From CAYOWQ01 sp964407695 (GTDB lineage: Bacteria > Planctomycetota > Phycisphaerae > Phycisphaerales > SM1A02): a stretch of 64,000 bases of DNA. The DNA is taken from NCBI GenBank assembly GCA_964407695.1, contig CAYOWQ010000012.1, positions 1 through 64,000 on the forward strand. Reading direction: 5' to 3'. Positions 43,832 through 52,218 of the stretch are shown in pieces; position 1 is the stretch's first letter, and every line of letters begins with the position of its first letter. The notes under the pieces are model-generated. The model had not been told where the DNA came from, ran no database searches, and worked only from the letters and a program-made list of their open reading frames with translations. The position numbers were made by a program, and so were the translations under genes.

Positions 43832-45066
43832 TGCCGGTCCCCTACCACCTCTTCGATGTCTTCGGGATTGAACTCGAATACATGATCGTCGATGACGAGA
43901 CGCTCAATGTATCGCCCGTGTGCGATCGGTTGCTGCATTCGCAAGCCGGAAACGACGAAGGCGAAGTCGTTTTCGACGACATTTCATGGTCGAATGAACT
44001 TGCCCTGCACGTGGTTGAGTTGAAGACGTCCAAGCCGTCGCCGACTCTGGTGCCACTGGCGTCGGCATTTCAGGAACATATCGGCCGCGTTGAGCGACTG
44101 CTCGATCCGCTGGGGGCGCGGCTGATGCCCACGGCCATGCACCCATGGATGGATCCGCATCGAGAGATGAGGCTCTGGCCTCACGACAACGCCGAAATCT
44201 ATGCCGCCTTTGATCGCGTGTTTGATTGTCGCGGCCACGGCTGGTCCAACCTTCAGTCCATGCACATCAACCTCCCGTTCTCGGGAGACGAGGAATTCGG
44301 GCGGTTGCACGCGGCCATCCGGCTGGTTCTGCCGCTCCTGCCGGCGCTCGCGGCAAGTTCGCCGGCCATGGACGGGCAGTTGACGGGATTCATGGACAAC
44401 CGGCTGCGTGTATATCGAAACAACTCGGCAAGGATTCCATCCGTGGCGGGGATGATCATTCCCGAATCGGTTTCCTGCGAGTCCGAGTACAACGAGCGCA
44501 TTTACCAGCGTATGTATCGCGACATCGCACCCTTTGATCCGGACGGGGTCCTGCAGCAACCATGGCTGAACGCGCGGGGCGCGATTGCTCGATTCGGCCG
44601 CGGCACGATTGAGATTCGCGTCATCGACGTGCAGGAGTGCCCCAGGGCCGACCTGGCCATCGCGGCGGCGACCATCGGCCTGGTGCGTGCGTTTGTGGAG
44701 GAGCGATGGGCCGGCTCCGGGGCGCAGAATGCGTTCGACCTTGAGCCGCTCAGGCAGGTGCTGTGGTCGACGACCGATGACGCTGGATCCGCAACGATCG
44801 CAGATACGGGTTTTCTTCAGATGCTCGGGATTGGCGGACACTCCTGCACCGCCAATGAGGCCTGGCGGGATGTCGTGGAGCGACTCTTCGCCATGAACCT
44901 TCTCGATGATTCGTTTGCCGGCGCCCTGGAGTTCATGCTTCAGCGCGGGTCGCTGGCAGAGCGCATCTCGCGAGCAATCGGTCCAAGCCCCTCGCGCCAA
45001 CGGCTTGCCGGCACCTATGCAAGGCTGTGTGACTGCCTGTCGCGAGGCGAGATGTTCGATGCGTGA
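43831..45066 (+). CDS. GCS2-type carboxylate-amine ligase
   Basis: A 411-residue member of the glutamate-cysteine ligase 2 (YbdK) family: FGIELEYMIVDDETL near the N-terminus, VVELKTSKPSPTL, GWSNLQSMHINLPFSGDEEF, and the late GRGTIEIRVIDVQECPRADL segment. The fold makes amide bonds between an amine and a carboxylate using ATP. It directly follows the ATP-grasp gene (1-nt overlap), so two different amide-forming enzymes are co-produced. Confidence 0.88.
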   Translation: MPVPYHLFDVFGIELEYMIVDDETLNVSPVCDRLLHSQAGNDEGEVVFDDISWSNELALHVVELKTSKPSPTLVPLASAFQEHIGRVERLLDPLGARLMPTAMHPWMDPHREMRLWPHDNAEIYAAFDRVFDCRGHGWSNLQSMHINLPFSGDEEFGRLHAAIRLVLPLLPALAASSPAMDGQLTGFMDNRLRVYRNNSARIPSVAGMIIPESVSCESEYNERIYQRMYRDIAPFDPDGVLQQPWLNARGAIARFGRGTIEIRVIDVQECPRADLAIAAATIGLVRAFVEERWAGSGAQNAFDLEPLRQVLWSTTDDAGSATIADTGFLQMLGIGGHSCTANEAWRDVVERLFAMNLLDDSFAGALEFMLQRGSLAERISRAIGPSPSRQRLAGTYARLCDCLSRGEMFDA

Positions 45067-45772
45067 CCCTCGGCTCGTCCTCACCTGCGAGCATGGCGGC
45101 CATCGGGTGCCAGCGCTGGTTGAACCGTACTTCCGTGGGAGGGAGAAACTGCTTCGGTCGCATCGCGGCCACGACCCCGGGGCACTTGAAATGGCCCGAA
45201 CCATTCGGGACCGGACCGGTGCGCCGCTGGTCTCGGCGACGATCAGTCGGTTGGTGATTGAATTGAACCGGTCCCTTGGGCATCGGTCGCTGTTTTCGGA
45301 GGTGATGGGCGCTTGCCCGGACGCCATTCGAAAACGATTGATTCAACGGATTTATGAGCCGCATCGGAAACAGGCCGTCCGCGCGGTCGATCGCGCGATC
45401 CGAAGCCGTGGCATCGCGATCCACCTCGGAATCCATACATTCACACCGATTCTGCGCGGGGTTCGGCGTCGAGTTGACATCGGCGTGTTATTTGACCCGA
45501 ACCGTCCCCTTGAACGTGCCTACAGCGACGCGCTCATCCTGGAACTGCGCAAGGCTTTTCCAGAATTTCGGACGTTGCGGAATCGACCTTATCGGGGGAC
45601 CTCGGATGGCTTGACGACATCGTTTCGGTCCGAATTTCCGCCCACGCGCTATCTGGGCATCGAGATCGAAGTGAATCAGCGATTCGTTCGGGCCGGCGGA
45701 GCGCGCTGGGCGAATGTCCGCAATGGTGTGGCACAGGCCATCGTCGATTCGGTCAAACGGTTTCGCTCGTAA
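45059..45772 (+). CDS. N-formylglutamate amidohydrolase-family protein
   Basis: A 237-residue protein; the ATG at 45059 overlaps the preceding gene by 8 nt. It has LVLTCEHGGHRVP (metal-binding motif of the family), an Arg/His-rich segment RSHRGHDPGALEMAR, IELNRSLGHRSLFSE, and IHLGIHTFTPI with a His pair. Members cleave amide bonds of amino acid derivatives. Its presence after two ligases suggests product trimming or recycling. Confidence 0.88.
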   Translation: MRDPRLVLTCEHGGHRVPALVEPYFRGREKLLRSHRGHDPGALEMARTIRDRTGAPLVSATISRLVIELNRSLGHRSLFSEVMGACPDAIRKRLIQRIYEPHRKQAVRAVDRAIRSRGIAIHLGIHTFTPILRGVRRRVDIGVLFDPNRPLERAYSDALILELRKAFPEFRTLRNRPYRGTSDGLTTSFRSEFPPTRYLGIEIEVNQRFVRAGGARWANVRNGVAQAIVDSVKRFRS

Positions 45773-45932
45773 TTCTTCCTCAAAGTTGGATCCGGCGACC
45801 AAAGTGGGCCGGGCGGGGTGCCGATTCATCTGATGGATCGACATAGCCATGAGCCTGCTGTGACGGTCTCACCCCGATTCAACCCCGCGCGGGCGTCCGC
45901 GCGATACCCGCCCCTTGATCCAGGAGATTGCG

Positions 45933-46817
45933 ATGTTTACGAACTCATTCTGCACCCCGACGTTCACCAACGGTTTCACGTTCAATAATCCGTTCTGCGC
46001 CCCCAACTTCGGCGGGTTCAACGGCACCTGCACGCCAGTCGCCAACACCCCGTGGGGCTGCTTTGCCCCCACCAATCCATGGAGTGGTTTCAACACCGGG
46101 GTGAACAGCTTCAATCCGACCACCGGCACGATCAACGCGTTCGGCGGTCTCTGCGGATTCAATGGTTTCGTCCCGACGACCGGCCTCAACGGCTTCGGTC
46201 TCAACGGTGCCTGCACCCCCAACTTCAACGGTTTCAACGGTTTCAACGGTTTCAACGGCTTCAACGGCTTCAACGGTTTCAATGGTTTCAATGGCGTCAA
46301 CACCAATGGCCCGAGCGGCTTCATCGGCACTACCGGCGGCGTGAACTGCTTCAACGGCTTTCCCGGTTATTCATTTGGCGGCACCAATGGCTTCAATACC
46401 AATGGTCTTTCGAGCGGCTTCAACACCAACCTCAATAACGGCATCTCTCCCGCTGCCTGGCTTGGCGGTTGCGTGCCCACCCTTACCAGCAACGGCGTCT
46501 GCTGGACCAACCCCGTCACCGGACAGATTGTCGGCGGCACCAACTTCAACACCGCTCCTGCCGTTCCCGCCGGCCTCAACGGCATCTATGGCAACCTCTG
46601 TGGCTTCAACCCCGTCAACACCTTCGGCGGCTGGGTCAACCCGACGTTCGCGCCGGTCGGCTTCAACCCGACGAGCATCTACGGCTGGTCACCGGTCGCC
46701 GTGAATCCCTGGATGAACCCGTTCGTGGGCTACAACGCCAACGGCAACACCGATGCCGATTCCCATGTCGCCACCGCCGGCAACATCAACAGCAATCGTC
46801 ACCGTCAGGCCGCCTGA
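45933..46817 (+). CDS. FNG-repeat low-complexity protein
   Basis: A 294-residue protein; CAGGAG precedes the ATG at 6 nt. It is composed mainly of Asn, Gly, Phe, Thr and Pro, with seven consecutive FNG triplets at residues about 97-117 and many scattered FNG, GFN, TNP and NGF units. About ten Cys residues recur in contexts such as NPFCAPNF, GACTPNF, GLCGFNG. There is no signal peptide or membrane segment. It looks like an intrinsically disordered, cohesive protein similar in composition to FG-type phase-separating proteins (analogy, not homology). Located 160 bp after the amidoligase cassette, same strand, with its own terminator. Confidence 0.8.
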   Translation: MFTNSFCTPTFTNGFTFNNPFCAPNFGGFNGTCTPVANTPWGCFAPTNPWSGFNTGVNSFNPTTGTINAFGGLCGFNGFVPTTGLNGFGLNGACTPNFNGFNGFNGFNGFNGFNGFNGFNGVNTNGPSGFIGTTGGVNCFNGFPGYSFGGTNGFNTNGLSSGFNTNLNNGISPAAWLGGCVPTLTSNGVCWTNPVTGQIVGGTNFNTAPAVPAGLNGIYGNLCGFNPVNTFGGWVNPTFAPVGFNPTSIYGWSPVAVNPWMNPFVGYNANGNTDADSHVATAGNINSNRHRQAA

Positions 46818-46851
46818 TCCAAGGGCCCGATTCTCTCCCGCTTCATCCCCG

Positions 46852-46890
46852 CGGGCGGCTTCGCATGAAGCCGCCCGTTCTTCGTTTTGA
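46852..46890 (+). terminator. Strong intrinsic terminator after the FNG-repeat gene
   Basis: An 11-bp GC-rich stem CGGGCGGCTTC / GAAGCCGCCCG at 46852-46862 and 46867-46877 with a 4-nt loop, followed by a T-rich stretch TTCTTCGTTTT. It ends the transcript of the FNG-repeat gene and separates it from map. Confidence 0.88.
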
Positions 46891-46932
46891 GCTCATAGAC
46901 CCGCACCAACGCCACCGCTACGATCGGCCCTC

Positions 46933-47745
46933 ATGACCGTCACTCTGGAACAGGAAGTCGAGGCAGCCGCCGCGGCAGCGACGTGCGTGGTCCAGACCCA
47001 TCAGCGACTGGTTGATTATCTTCGAGCCGGACTGACCCTGGCGGAGATCGATTCCTTCATCGCTTCTGTCCTGGAATCACTCGATTGCCGCAGCGCGTTT
47101 CTGGGCTACCGCATCCCCGGATTGCCGCCTTTTCCGAGCCACTCCTGCCTGTCGGTCAACGATTGCATCGTCCATGGCACCCATGACCTTACGCGCACGC
47201 CGCTCAAACCTGGGGACCTGATTTCCGTTGATATCGGCGTAAAGCACCGCGGCTTCATCGGCGATGCGGCGTGGACCTATGCGATCGAGACCGCGTCGAC
47301 GGCTGCCGGCGAATTGATGGCCTGCGGACGGGAATCCTTGAGACGCGGAATCGCCGCCATGCAGCCAGGCCGCGAGCTGGTCGAATGGGCCAAGGCCGTG
47401 CAGGGACATGCGGAGATGGAATGTGGTTTCCATCTGGTTCGCGGACTTGGAGGTCATGGGTATGGCCGCAGTCTGCACGAGGCCCCGTTCGTCTCCAATG
47501 TCGTTCCGACGGGATTCGGCGAATGGAATGAAGCGTTTCGGACCTTCAAACCCGGCATGCTCATCGCCGTCGAGCCGATGATTGCGATTGGGTCTTCGGA
47601 GACCCGAACTGCGAAGCGCCGATGGCCGATCTATACCTCTGATGGATCGCTTTCCGTCCACTACGAGGCCGATATCCTCATCACCGAGTCCGGTCCCCGG
47701 GATCTCACCGAAGGGCTTGATTCGCTGCCAGACGTCGTCGGCTAG
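46933..47745 (+). CDS. map: Methionine aminopeptidase, type I-like
   Basis: A 270-residue metallopeptidase. The MAP signature contains the metal ligands: PGDLISVDIGVKHRGFIGDAAWTY (both Asp), RGLGGHGYGRSLHEAPF (His) and the Glu residues in PGMLIAVEPMIAIG and near VHYEADILIT. It removes the initiator Met from nascent proteins in the cytoplasm. It starts 43 bp after the FNG-gene terminator region. Confidence 0.92.
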   Translation: MTVTLEQEVEAAAAAATCVVQTHQRLVDYLRAGLTLAEIDSFIASVLESLDCRSAFLGYRIPGLPPFPSHSCLSVNDCIVHGTHDLTRTPLKPGDLISVDIGVKHRGFIGDAAWTYAIETASTAAGELMACGRESLRRGIAAMQPGRELVEWAKAVQGHAEMECGFHLVRGLGGHGYGRSLHEAPFVSNVVPTGFGEWNEAFRTFKPGMLIAVEPMIAIGSSETRTAKRRWPIYTSDGSLSVHYEADILITESGPRDLTEGLDSLPDVVG

Positions 47746-47791
47746 GCGACTTTCGACCTGCTCACTCCCTGGTACCAGAATCGGCCCTGGC

Positions 47792-49006
47792 GTGTCTAAC
47801 GATCCCATCCACGTGGTCCTGCTCGAAAACATTCACTCCGCCGCAACGGAGGTGTTTCGAGACCTTGGATTTGATGTAAGCACCACTGAGAAATCCCTGG
47901 AGGGTCCTGCGTTACAGAAGGCCCTTGAAGGGGCCCACGTTCTCGGGATTCGGTCCAAGACACAACTGACAAAGGAAGTGATCGCGTCAACCCGGGACCT
48001 GATGGCCGTGGGGTGTTTCTGCATCGGCACCAATCAGGTGGATCTGAATGAGGCAGGGGCTCGCGGGATTGCGGTATTCAATTCGCCGTTTTCAAACACG
48101 CGTAGCGTTGCGGAATTGACCATCGCCGAGATCATCGGCCTGTATCGGCGGCTCGGCGACAAGAGCGCTGGGCTTCACGCGGGACAGTGGGACAAATCGG
48201 CCCTGAACTGTCATGAAGTTCGCGGGCGGGTCCTCGGCATCGTGGGATACGGCCACATCGGATCGCAGCTTTCAGTGCTGGCCGAGGCGCTCGGAATGCG
48301 GGTCGTGTACTACGACATTGCCAGCAAGCTGCCGCTGGGCAACGCGATGCCGATGCCAAGCCTCGAATCGCTGATGAAGTCGGCCGACGTGGTGTCGATC
48401 CACGTGCCGGCCACGCCATTGACCGAGAACATGATCGGTGCGGCCCAGATCAGCTGGATGAAGCCGGGATCGCTGCTCATCAACAACGCCCGGGGCAGCG
48501 TGGTAGATGTTGCGGCCCTGGCGGCGGCGATTCGAGCGGGGCATCTTGCGGGTGCGGCGGCCGACGTCTTCCCAAGCGAACCGACGAGCAACAGCGAGCG
48601 GTTTGAAAGCCCCCTGTGCGGACTCCCCAATGTCATCCTGACGCCCCACATCGGCGGCTCGACGGAAGAAGCCCAGGAGAACATCGCGCGAGAGGTGGCG
48701 AGCAAGCTGTCACGATTTCTCCTGAATGGATCGACGTCGAGCTCGGTGAACGTGCCGGAGGTCGAACTCCCTTCGCTGCGTCCCGATCAGCACCGCATTC
48801 TCCACTTTCACCGCAATGTTCCGGGTGTGCTCAGCAAGATGCACGGCCTGCTGGCCAACAAGGGCGTCAACATCAACGCCGAATTTCTGCAGAGCAACCG
48901 GGAGGTCAGCTACGTGATCCTCGACGTGGATCCGGTGACCGACGATTCGGTGATTGAGGCCCTCCGCTCAATTCCGGAGACCATCCGGATGCGCACACTC
49001 TGGTAG
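47792..49006 (+). CDS. serA: D-3-phosphoglycerate dehydrogenase with ACT domain
   Basis: A 404-residue protein from a GTG at 47792. The catalytic domain has SVAELTIAEIIGLYRRLGDK, the Rossmann motif GIVGYGHIGSQLSVLAEALG, INNARGSVVDVAALAAAI and VILTPHIGGSTEEAQENIA with catalytic His. A C-terminal ACT domain of about 70 residues (ILHFHRNVPGVLSKMHGLLANKGVNI) suggests serine feedback control, as in the E. coli-type enzyme. First step of serine synthesis from 3-phosphoglycerate. 46 bp after map. Confidence 0.93.
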   Translation: MSNDPIHVVLLENIHSAATEVFRDLGFDVSTTEKSLEGPALQKALEGAHVLGIRSKTQLTKEVIASTRDLMAVGCFCIGTNQVDLNEAGARGIAVFNSPFSNTRSVAELTIAEIIGLYRRLGDKSAGLHAGQWDKSALNCHEVRGRVLGIVGYGHIGSQLSVLAEALGMRVVYYDIASKLPLGNAMPMPSLESLMKSADVVSIHVPATPLTENMIGAAQISWMKPGSLLINNARGSVVDVAALAAAIRAGHLAGAAADVFPSEPTSNSERFESPLCGLPNVILTPHIGGSTEEAQENIAREVASKLSRFLLNGSTSSSVNVPEVELPSLRPDQHRILHFHRNVPGVLSKMHGLLANKGVNINAEFLQSNREVSYVILDVDPVTDDSVIEALRSIPETIRMRTLW

Positions 49007-49092
49007 CTGCCTGCCGGGTCAGAGATTCGCCGCACGAGATCAACCTTTGGTTCCGGAGTCGGTATAGTCGTTATCCCAAGGAGGATGATGTC

Positions 49093-51177
49093 ATGCTGAT
49101 CACAACCGCCATCGTTGCTTCGCTGCTGTGCGCCCCCCCTCCGACCGCGAAGGAGCCATTTCTCGAGAAGATACACGGTCGGACGTTCGTGGACGACTTT
49201 CACTGGCTGGAGAAGCTGGAATCCGAGAGTGAAGAGGTCAAGGCCTGGACGACCGCCCAGAACAACTACACGCGCAGCATCCTGGACAACCTGCCGTGCC
49301 GAAAGTCGCTCGAAGAGCGACTGGGCCAGTTGATGACCATCGGCACGGTAAACCCGCCGGTGATGGCCGGAACGCGGTATTTCAATACGGAGCGAACCGG
49401 AACGCAGAACCAGCCGGTTCTTTATCTGCGAGAGACGTGGGATGGCAAGCCCAAGTCGATCCTGAATGTCAATGAACTGGATGAACAGGGGCTGATTGCG
49501 CTGGACTGGTTCGTGCCCAGCCTCGACGGCAAACTCGTGGCCTTCGGCCTCAGCCGTGCCGGCGACGAAATGACCGTCCTGCACATCATGAACGTGGACA
49601 CCGGGATGTGGCTGGCCGACGAAATTCCCGGCAAGGTGGATTTCTCCGGATGGGCGCCGGACAATTCCGGATTCCTGTACAGCCGACTCGAGAATCCCAG
49701 CGATGCCTATTCGCGATCGGTGCGTTATCACACGCTGGGAATCCATTATCGCAACGATCCGCTGCTGCTCATGCAGGAGGCTCCGCAGCGAGTTCCTTAC
49801 GGCGTTCTTTCGCGAGATGGACGATGGGTGGTGCTCGGCGTGACCGACGGCTGGTCGGTGAATGATCTCTATGTCGGCGACGCCCGCGTGCTGCCCAAGG
49901 GGCAAGTCCCCACGCCGACCACAATTGCCAAGGGCCTGAAGGCCCGATTCGAGCCCAGCGCCATTGTGGGCGACACGCTTTACATGGTTTCGACGCTGGA
50001 GGCCCCCAATGCCAAGGCCTATTCCGTGAACCTGAACCATCCGGAGCAGGCCAATTGGAAACCGTTGATCGCCGAACGGAAGGATGCTGTTCTGACAGGA
50101 CTTTCGGACGCCAAGGGAGCTTTGGTCGCCACCTATGAAAAGGACGCCACCAACCGCTTTGAACGCTACGCATTGGACGGCGCCAAAACAGGTGACCTTG
50201 AACTTCCCGGACTTGGATCGGCAAGCATCGTGACCGACCCGGATCACACCGAGGCGTTTGTCTCGTACATGAGCTTCAACGAACCGCGCGGGGTCTATCG
50301 CTACGACCTCACGACCGGCTCACACACCCTCTGGGCTCGCCCTGACGTTCCCGTCGACCCGTCGATGGTTGAAGTGAAGCAGGACTGGGCCGTCTCCAAA
50401 GACGGCACACGATTCCCCATGTTCATCGTTCACAAGAAGGGCGTCTCGCTGGATGGAAGCAATCCCACCCTGCTCTACGGCTACGGCGGATTCAACGTCT
50501 CTCTCACCCCGTACTTCACGGCCACCTGGTTTCCCTGGTTCGAGCAGGGTGGCGTCTATGTCGTCGCCAACCTCCGCGGAGGCGCGGAATACGGCGAAAG
50601 CTGGCACGAAGCCGGCATGCTCGCCAACAAGCAGAACGTGTTCGACGATCTCTATGCCGCTGCTGAGCACCTCATCAAGACCGGCTACACCAATCCCGAC
50701 CATCTGGCCGTAATGGGCGGCTCAAACGGGGGACTTCTGACCGGCGTGGCGGTGACCCAGCGTCCCGACCTTTTTGCGGCGGTGGTTTCGGCCGTTCCCC
50801 TGCTGGACATGCTGCGATATCAGAACTTCCTGATGGCCCGATTCTGGGTGCCTGAATACGGGTCGGCGGAGGATCCCGCGCAGTTTGAGTGGCTGGTCAA
50901 GTACTCGCCGTATCACAATATCAAACCGGGCACGAAGTACCCGGCGGTGTTGTTTACGGCCGGCGAAAACGACAATCGAGTCCATCCGATGCACGCCCGG
51001 AAAATGGCTGCGGCGATGCAGGCAGCCACGGGAAGCAATCCGGATGAGGATCCAATTCTCCTCTGGGTCGATCGTGACGCCGGGCACGGGCAAGGCAAGC
51101 CGCTGGCCCTTCGGATTCGCGATTCCGCCGACACGTTGAGCTTCGTGATGTGGAAAACGGGGCTGTGCGGAAAGTAG
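49093..51177 (+). CDS. Prolyl oligopeptidase (family S9A)
   Basis: A 694-residue protein; AAGGAGG lies shortly before the ATG at 49093. A possible short N-terminal signal (ITTAIVASLLCAPPP) precedes a seven-bladed propeller (residues about 80-420). The alpha/beta hydrolase has the nucleophile in MGGSNGGLL, and candidate acid and His residues in AGENDNRVHPMHA and DRDAGHGQGK. Family length is about 700, so it is complete. It cleaves short peptides after proline; location may be periplasmic. Confidence 0.93.
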   Translation: MLITTAIVASLLCAPPPTAKEPFLEKIHGRTFVDDFHWLEKLESESEEVKAWTTAQNNYTRSILDNLPCRKSLEERLGQLMTIGTVNPPVMAGTRYFNTERTGTQNQPVLYLRETWDGKPKSILNVNELDEQGLIALDWFVPSLDGKLVAFGLSRAGDEMTVLHIMNVDTGMWLADEIPGKVDFSGWAPDNSGFLYSRLENPSDAYSRSVRYHTLGIHYRNDPLLLMQEAPQRVPYGVLSRDGRWVVLGVTDGWSVNDLYVGDARVLPKGQVPTPTTIAKGLKARFEPSAIVGDTLYMVSTLEAPNAKAYSVNLNHPEQANWKPLIAERKDAVLTGLSDAKGALVATYEKDATNRFERYALDGAKTGDLELPGLGSASIVTDPDHTEAFVSYMSFNEPRGVYRYDLTTGSHTLWARPDVPVDPSMVEVKQDWAVSKDGTRFPMFIVHKKGVSLDGSNPTLLYGYGGFNVSLTPYFTATWFPWFEQGGVYVVANLRGGAEYGESWHEAGMLANKQNVFDDLYAAAEHLIKTGYTNPDHLAVMGGSNGGLLTGVAVTQRPDLFAAVVSAVPLLDMLRYQNFLMARFWVPEYGSAEDPAQFEWLVKYSPYHNIKPGTKYPAVLFTAGENDNRVHPMHARKMAAAMQAATGSNPDEDPILLWVDRDAGHGQGKPLALRIRDSADTLSFVMWKTGLCGK

Positions 51178-51504
51178 CGACGCCGGTTTCCGTTGGTTTC
51201 ACCTTGAAGGCGGTTGCTTCGACCTCATTCATGGGTTAGGGTATTGGTGCCGAAGCATGTTGCCTGACGACCGAATTCTCAAGGTGTACAACGAGACCCG
51301 AATTGCCCTGTGGTATGGGAATTCGGGATGCAACGGCTTCCCCATCGTCGAATTCGCTTGAACATGAGGGGGAAAATGTCGATTCAGATGTTATTGATCC
51401 GTGGGATCGGCCCGACCGGCGGGTCCGATCGCGGATCTCAGGTTTCTACATAAAGGAACAAGACTATCCAGCCACGAAGACCGTTTACGCGAGAGCACGC
51501 TCCG
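51178..51504 (+). promoter_or_regulatory. infC leader region with imperfect hairpin
   Basis: A 327-bp stretch without a credible gene. An imperfect hairpin lies at 51297-51327: CCCGAATT and CCC pair with GGG and AATTCGGG with one bulged base. It could end the peptidase transcript or act in the infC leader. No known riboswitch pattern was recognised. Confidence 0.35.
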
Positions 51505-52104
51505 ATGGGGCCGCGGATCAATGATCGCATACGCATCAGCCCGATCCGCCTGATTGACGAGAACCAGAACATGATCGGGGTGGTTGAGCTCGACGAAGCC
51601 AAGCGCCGGGCCTATGAGGCGGGTCTCGATCTTGTGGAGATCTCTCCTGACGCCCGTCCTCCGGTTGTGCGCATCATGGATTTCGGGAAGTACAAGTACG
51701 AACAAGCCAAGAAGGACCGCGCTTCGAAGGCCAAGGCCACGGAACTGAAAGAGGTTCGCATGGGGCGATCGATGAAGATCGATCCTCATGACGTGGAAAT
51801 TCGGCTGCAGCAGGCCACGCGCTTCCTGCTCGAGGGCCACAAGGTTCAGATCGTCCAGAATTTCAAGGGACGCGAAATTGCTCACCGGGACAAGGGCGAG
51901 GAGCGCATGCAGGAGATCATTCACCGGCTGAACGAGGTCGGGAAGATCGAAGTGCCGCCTCGCATGAATGGTCGGCGGCTGACGATGATCGTCGCCCCGG
52001 ATCGGGCAAAAGTGGAACAGTACAAGCGCAAGCACACGACACTTCCGCCGAAGGTTGATCTGCCGGATGAGCCAGACGATCCGGATGATGGATCGGACGA
52101 ATGA
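51505..52104 (+). CDS. infC: Translation initiation factor IF-3
   Basis: A 199-residue protein from ATG at 51505 (IF-3 genes often use rare starts such as AUU; none is needed here). N-domain: INDRIRISPIRLIDENQNMIGVVELDEAKRRAYEAG with VDLVEISPDARPPVVRIMDFGKYKYE; C-domain: LKEVRMGRSMKIDPHDVEIRLQQATRFLLEGHKVQIV and FKGREIAHRDKGEERM. A Pro/Asp-rich tail of about 30 residues (TLPPKVDLPDEPDDPDDGSDE) extends beyond the usual end. It binds the 30S subunit. rpmI and rplT, which usually follow, are missing; a terminator is found instead. Confidence 0.95.
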   Translation: MGPRINDRIRISPIRLIDENQNMIGVVELDEAKRRAYEAGLDLVEISPDARPPVVRIMDFGKYKYEQAKKDRASKAKATELKEVRMGRSMKIDPHDVEIRLQQATRFLLEGHKVQIVQNFKGREIAHRDKGEERMQEIIHRLNEVGKIEVPPRMNGRRLTMIVAPDRAKVEQYKRKHTTLPPKVDLPDEPDDPDDGSDE

Positions 52105-52160
52105 ATACGGCCGACCGGCGAGTGCGATGAACTGCCGGAACGCGGAGATCAGGTGAAAGG

Positions 52161-52193
52161 AAAAAGGCCGACCTCAACGAGGTCGGCCTTTTG
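52161..52193. terminator. Bidirectional intrinsic terminator
   Basis: AAAGGCCGACCTC / GAGGTCGGCCTTT, 13-bp perfect stem with a 3-nt loop at about 52163-52191, flanked by A and T runs on both sides. It serves infC on the + strand and the ClpP-fold gene on the - strand. Confidence 0.93.
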
Positions 52194-52218
52194 ATTCCTG
52201 AATACTTTCGTCGACGAC

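Noticed and set aside
45869..46354. Minus-strand reading with LKPLKPLKPL repeats
   Set aside because: It is the complement of the FNG repeat; the + strand has a ribosome binding site and a terminator, the minus strand has neither.
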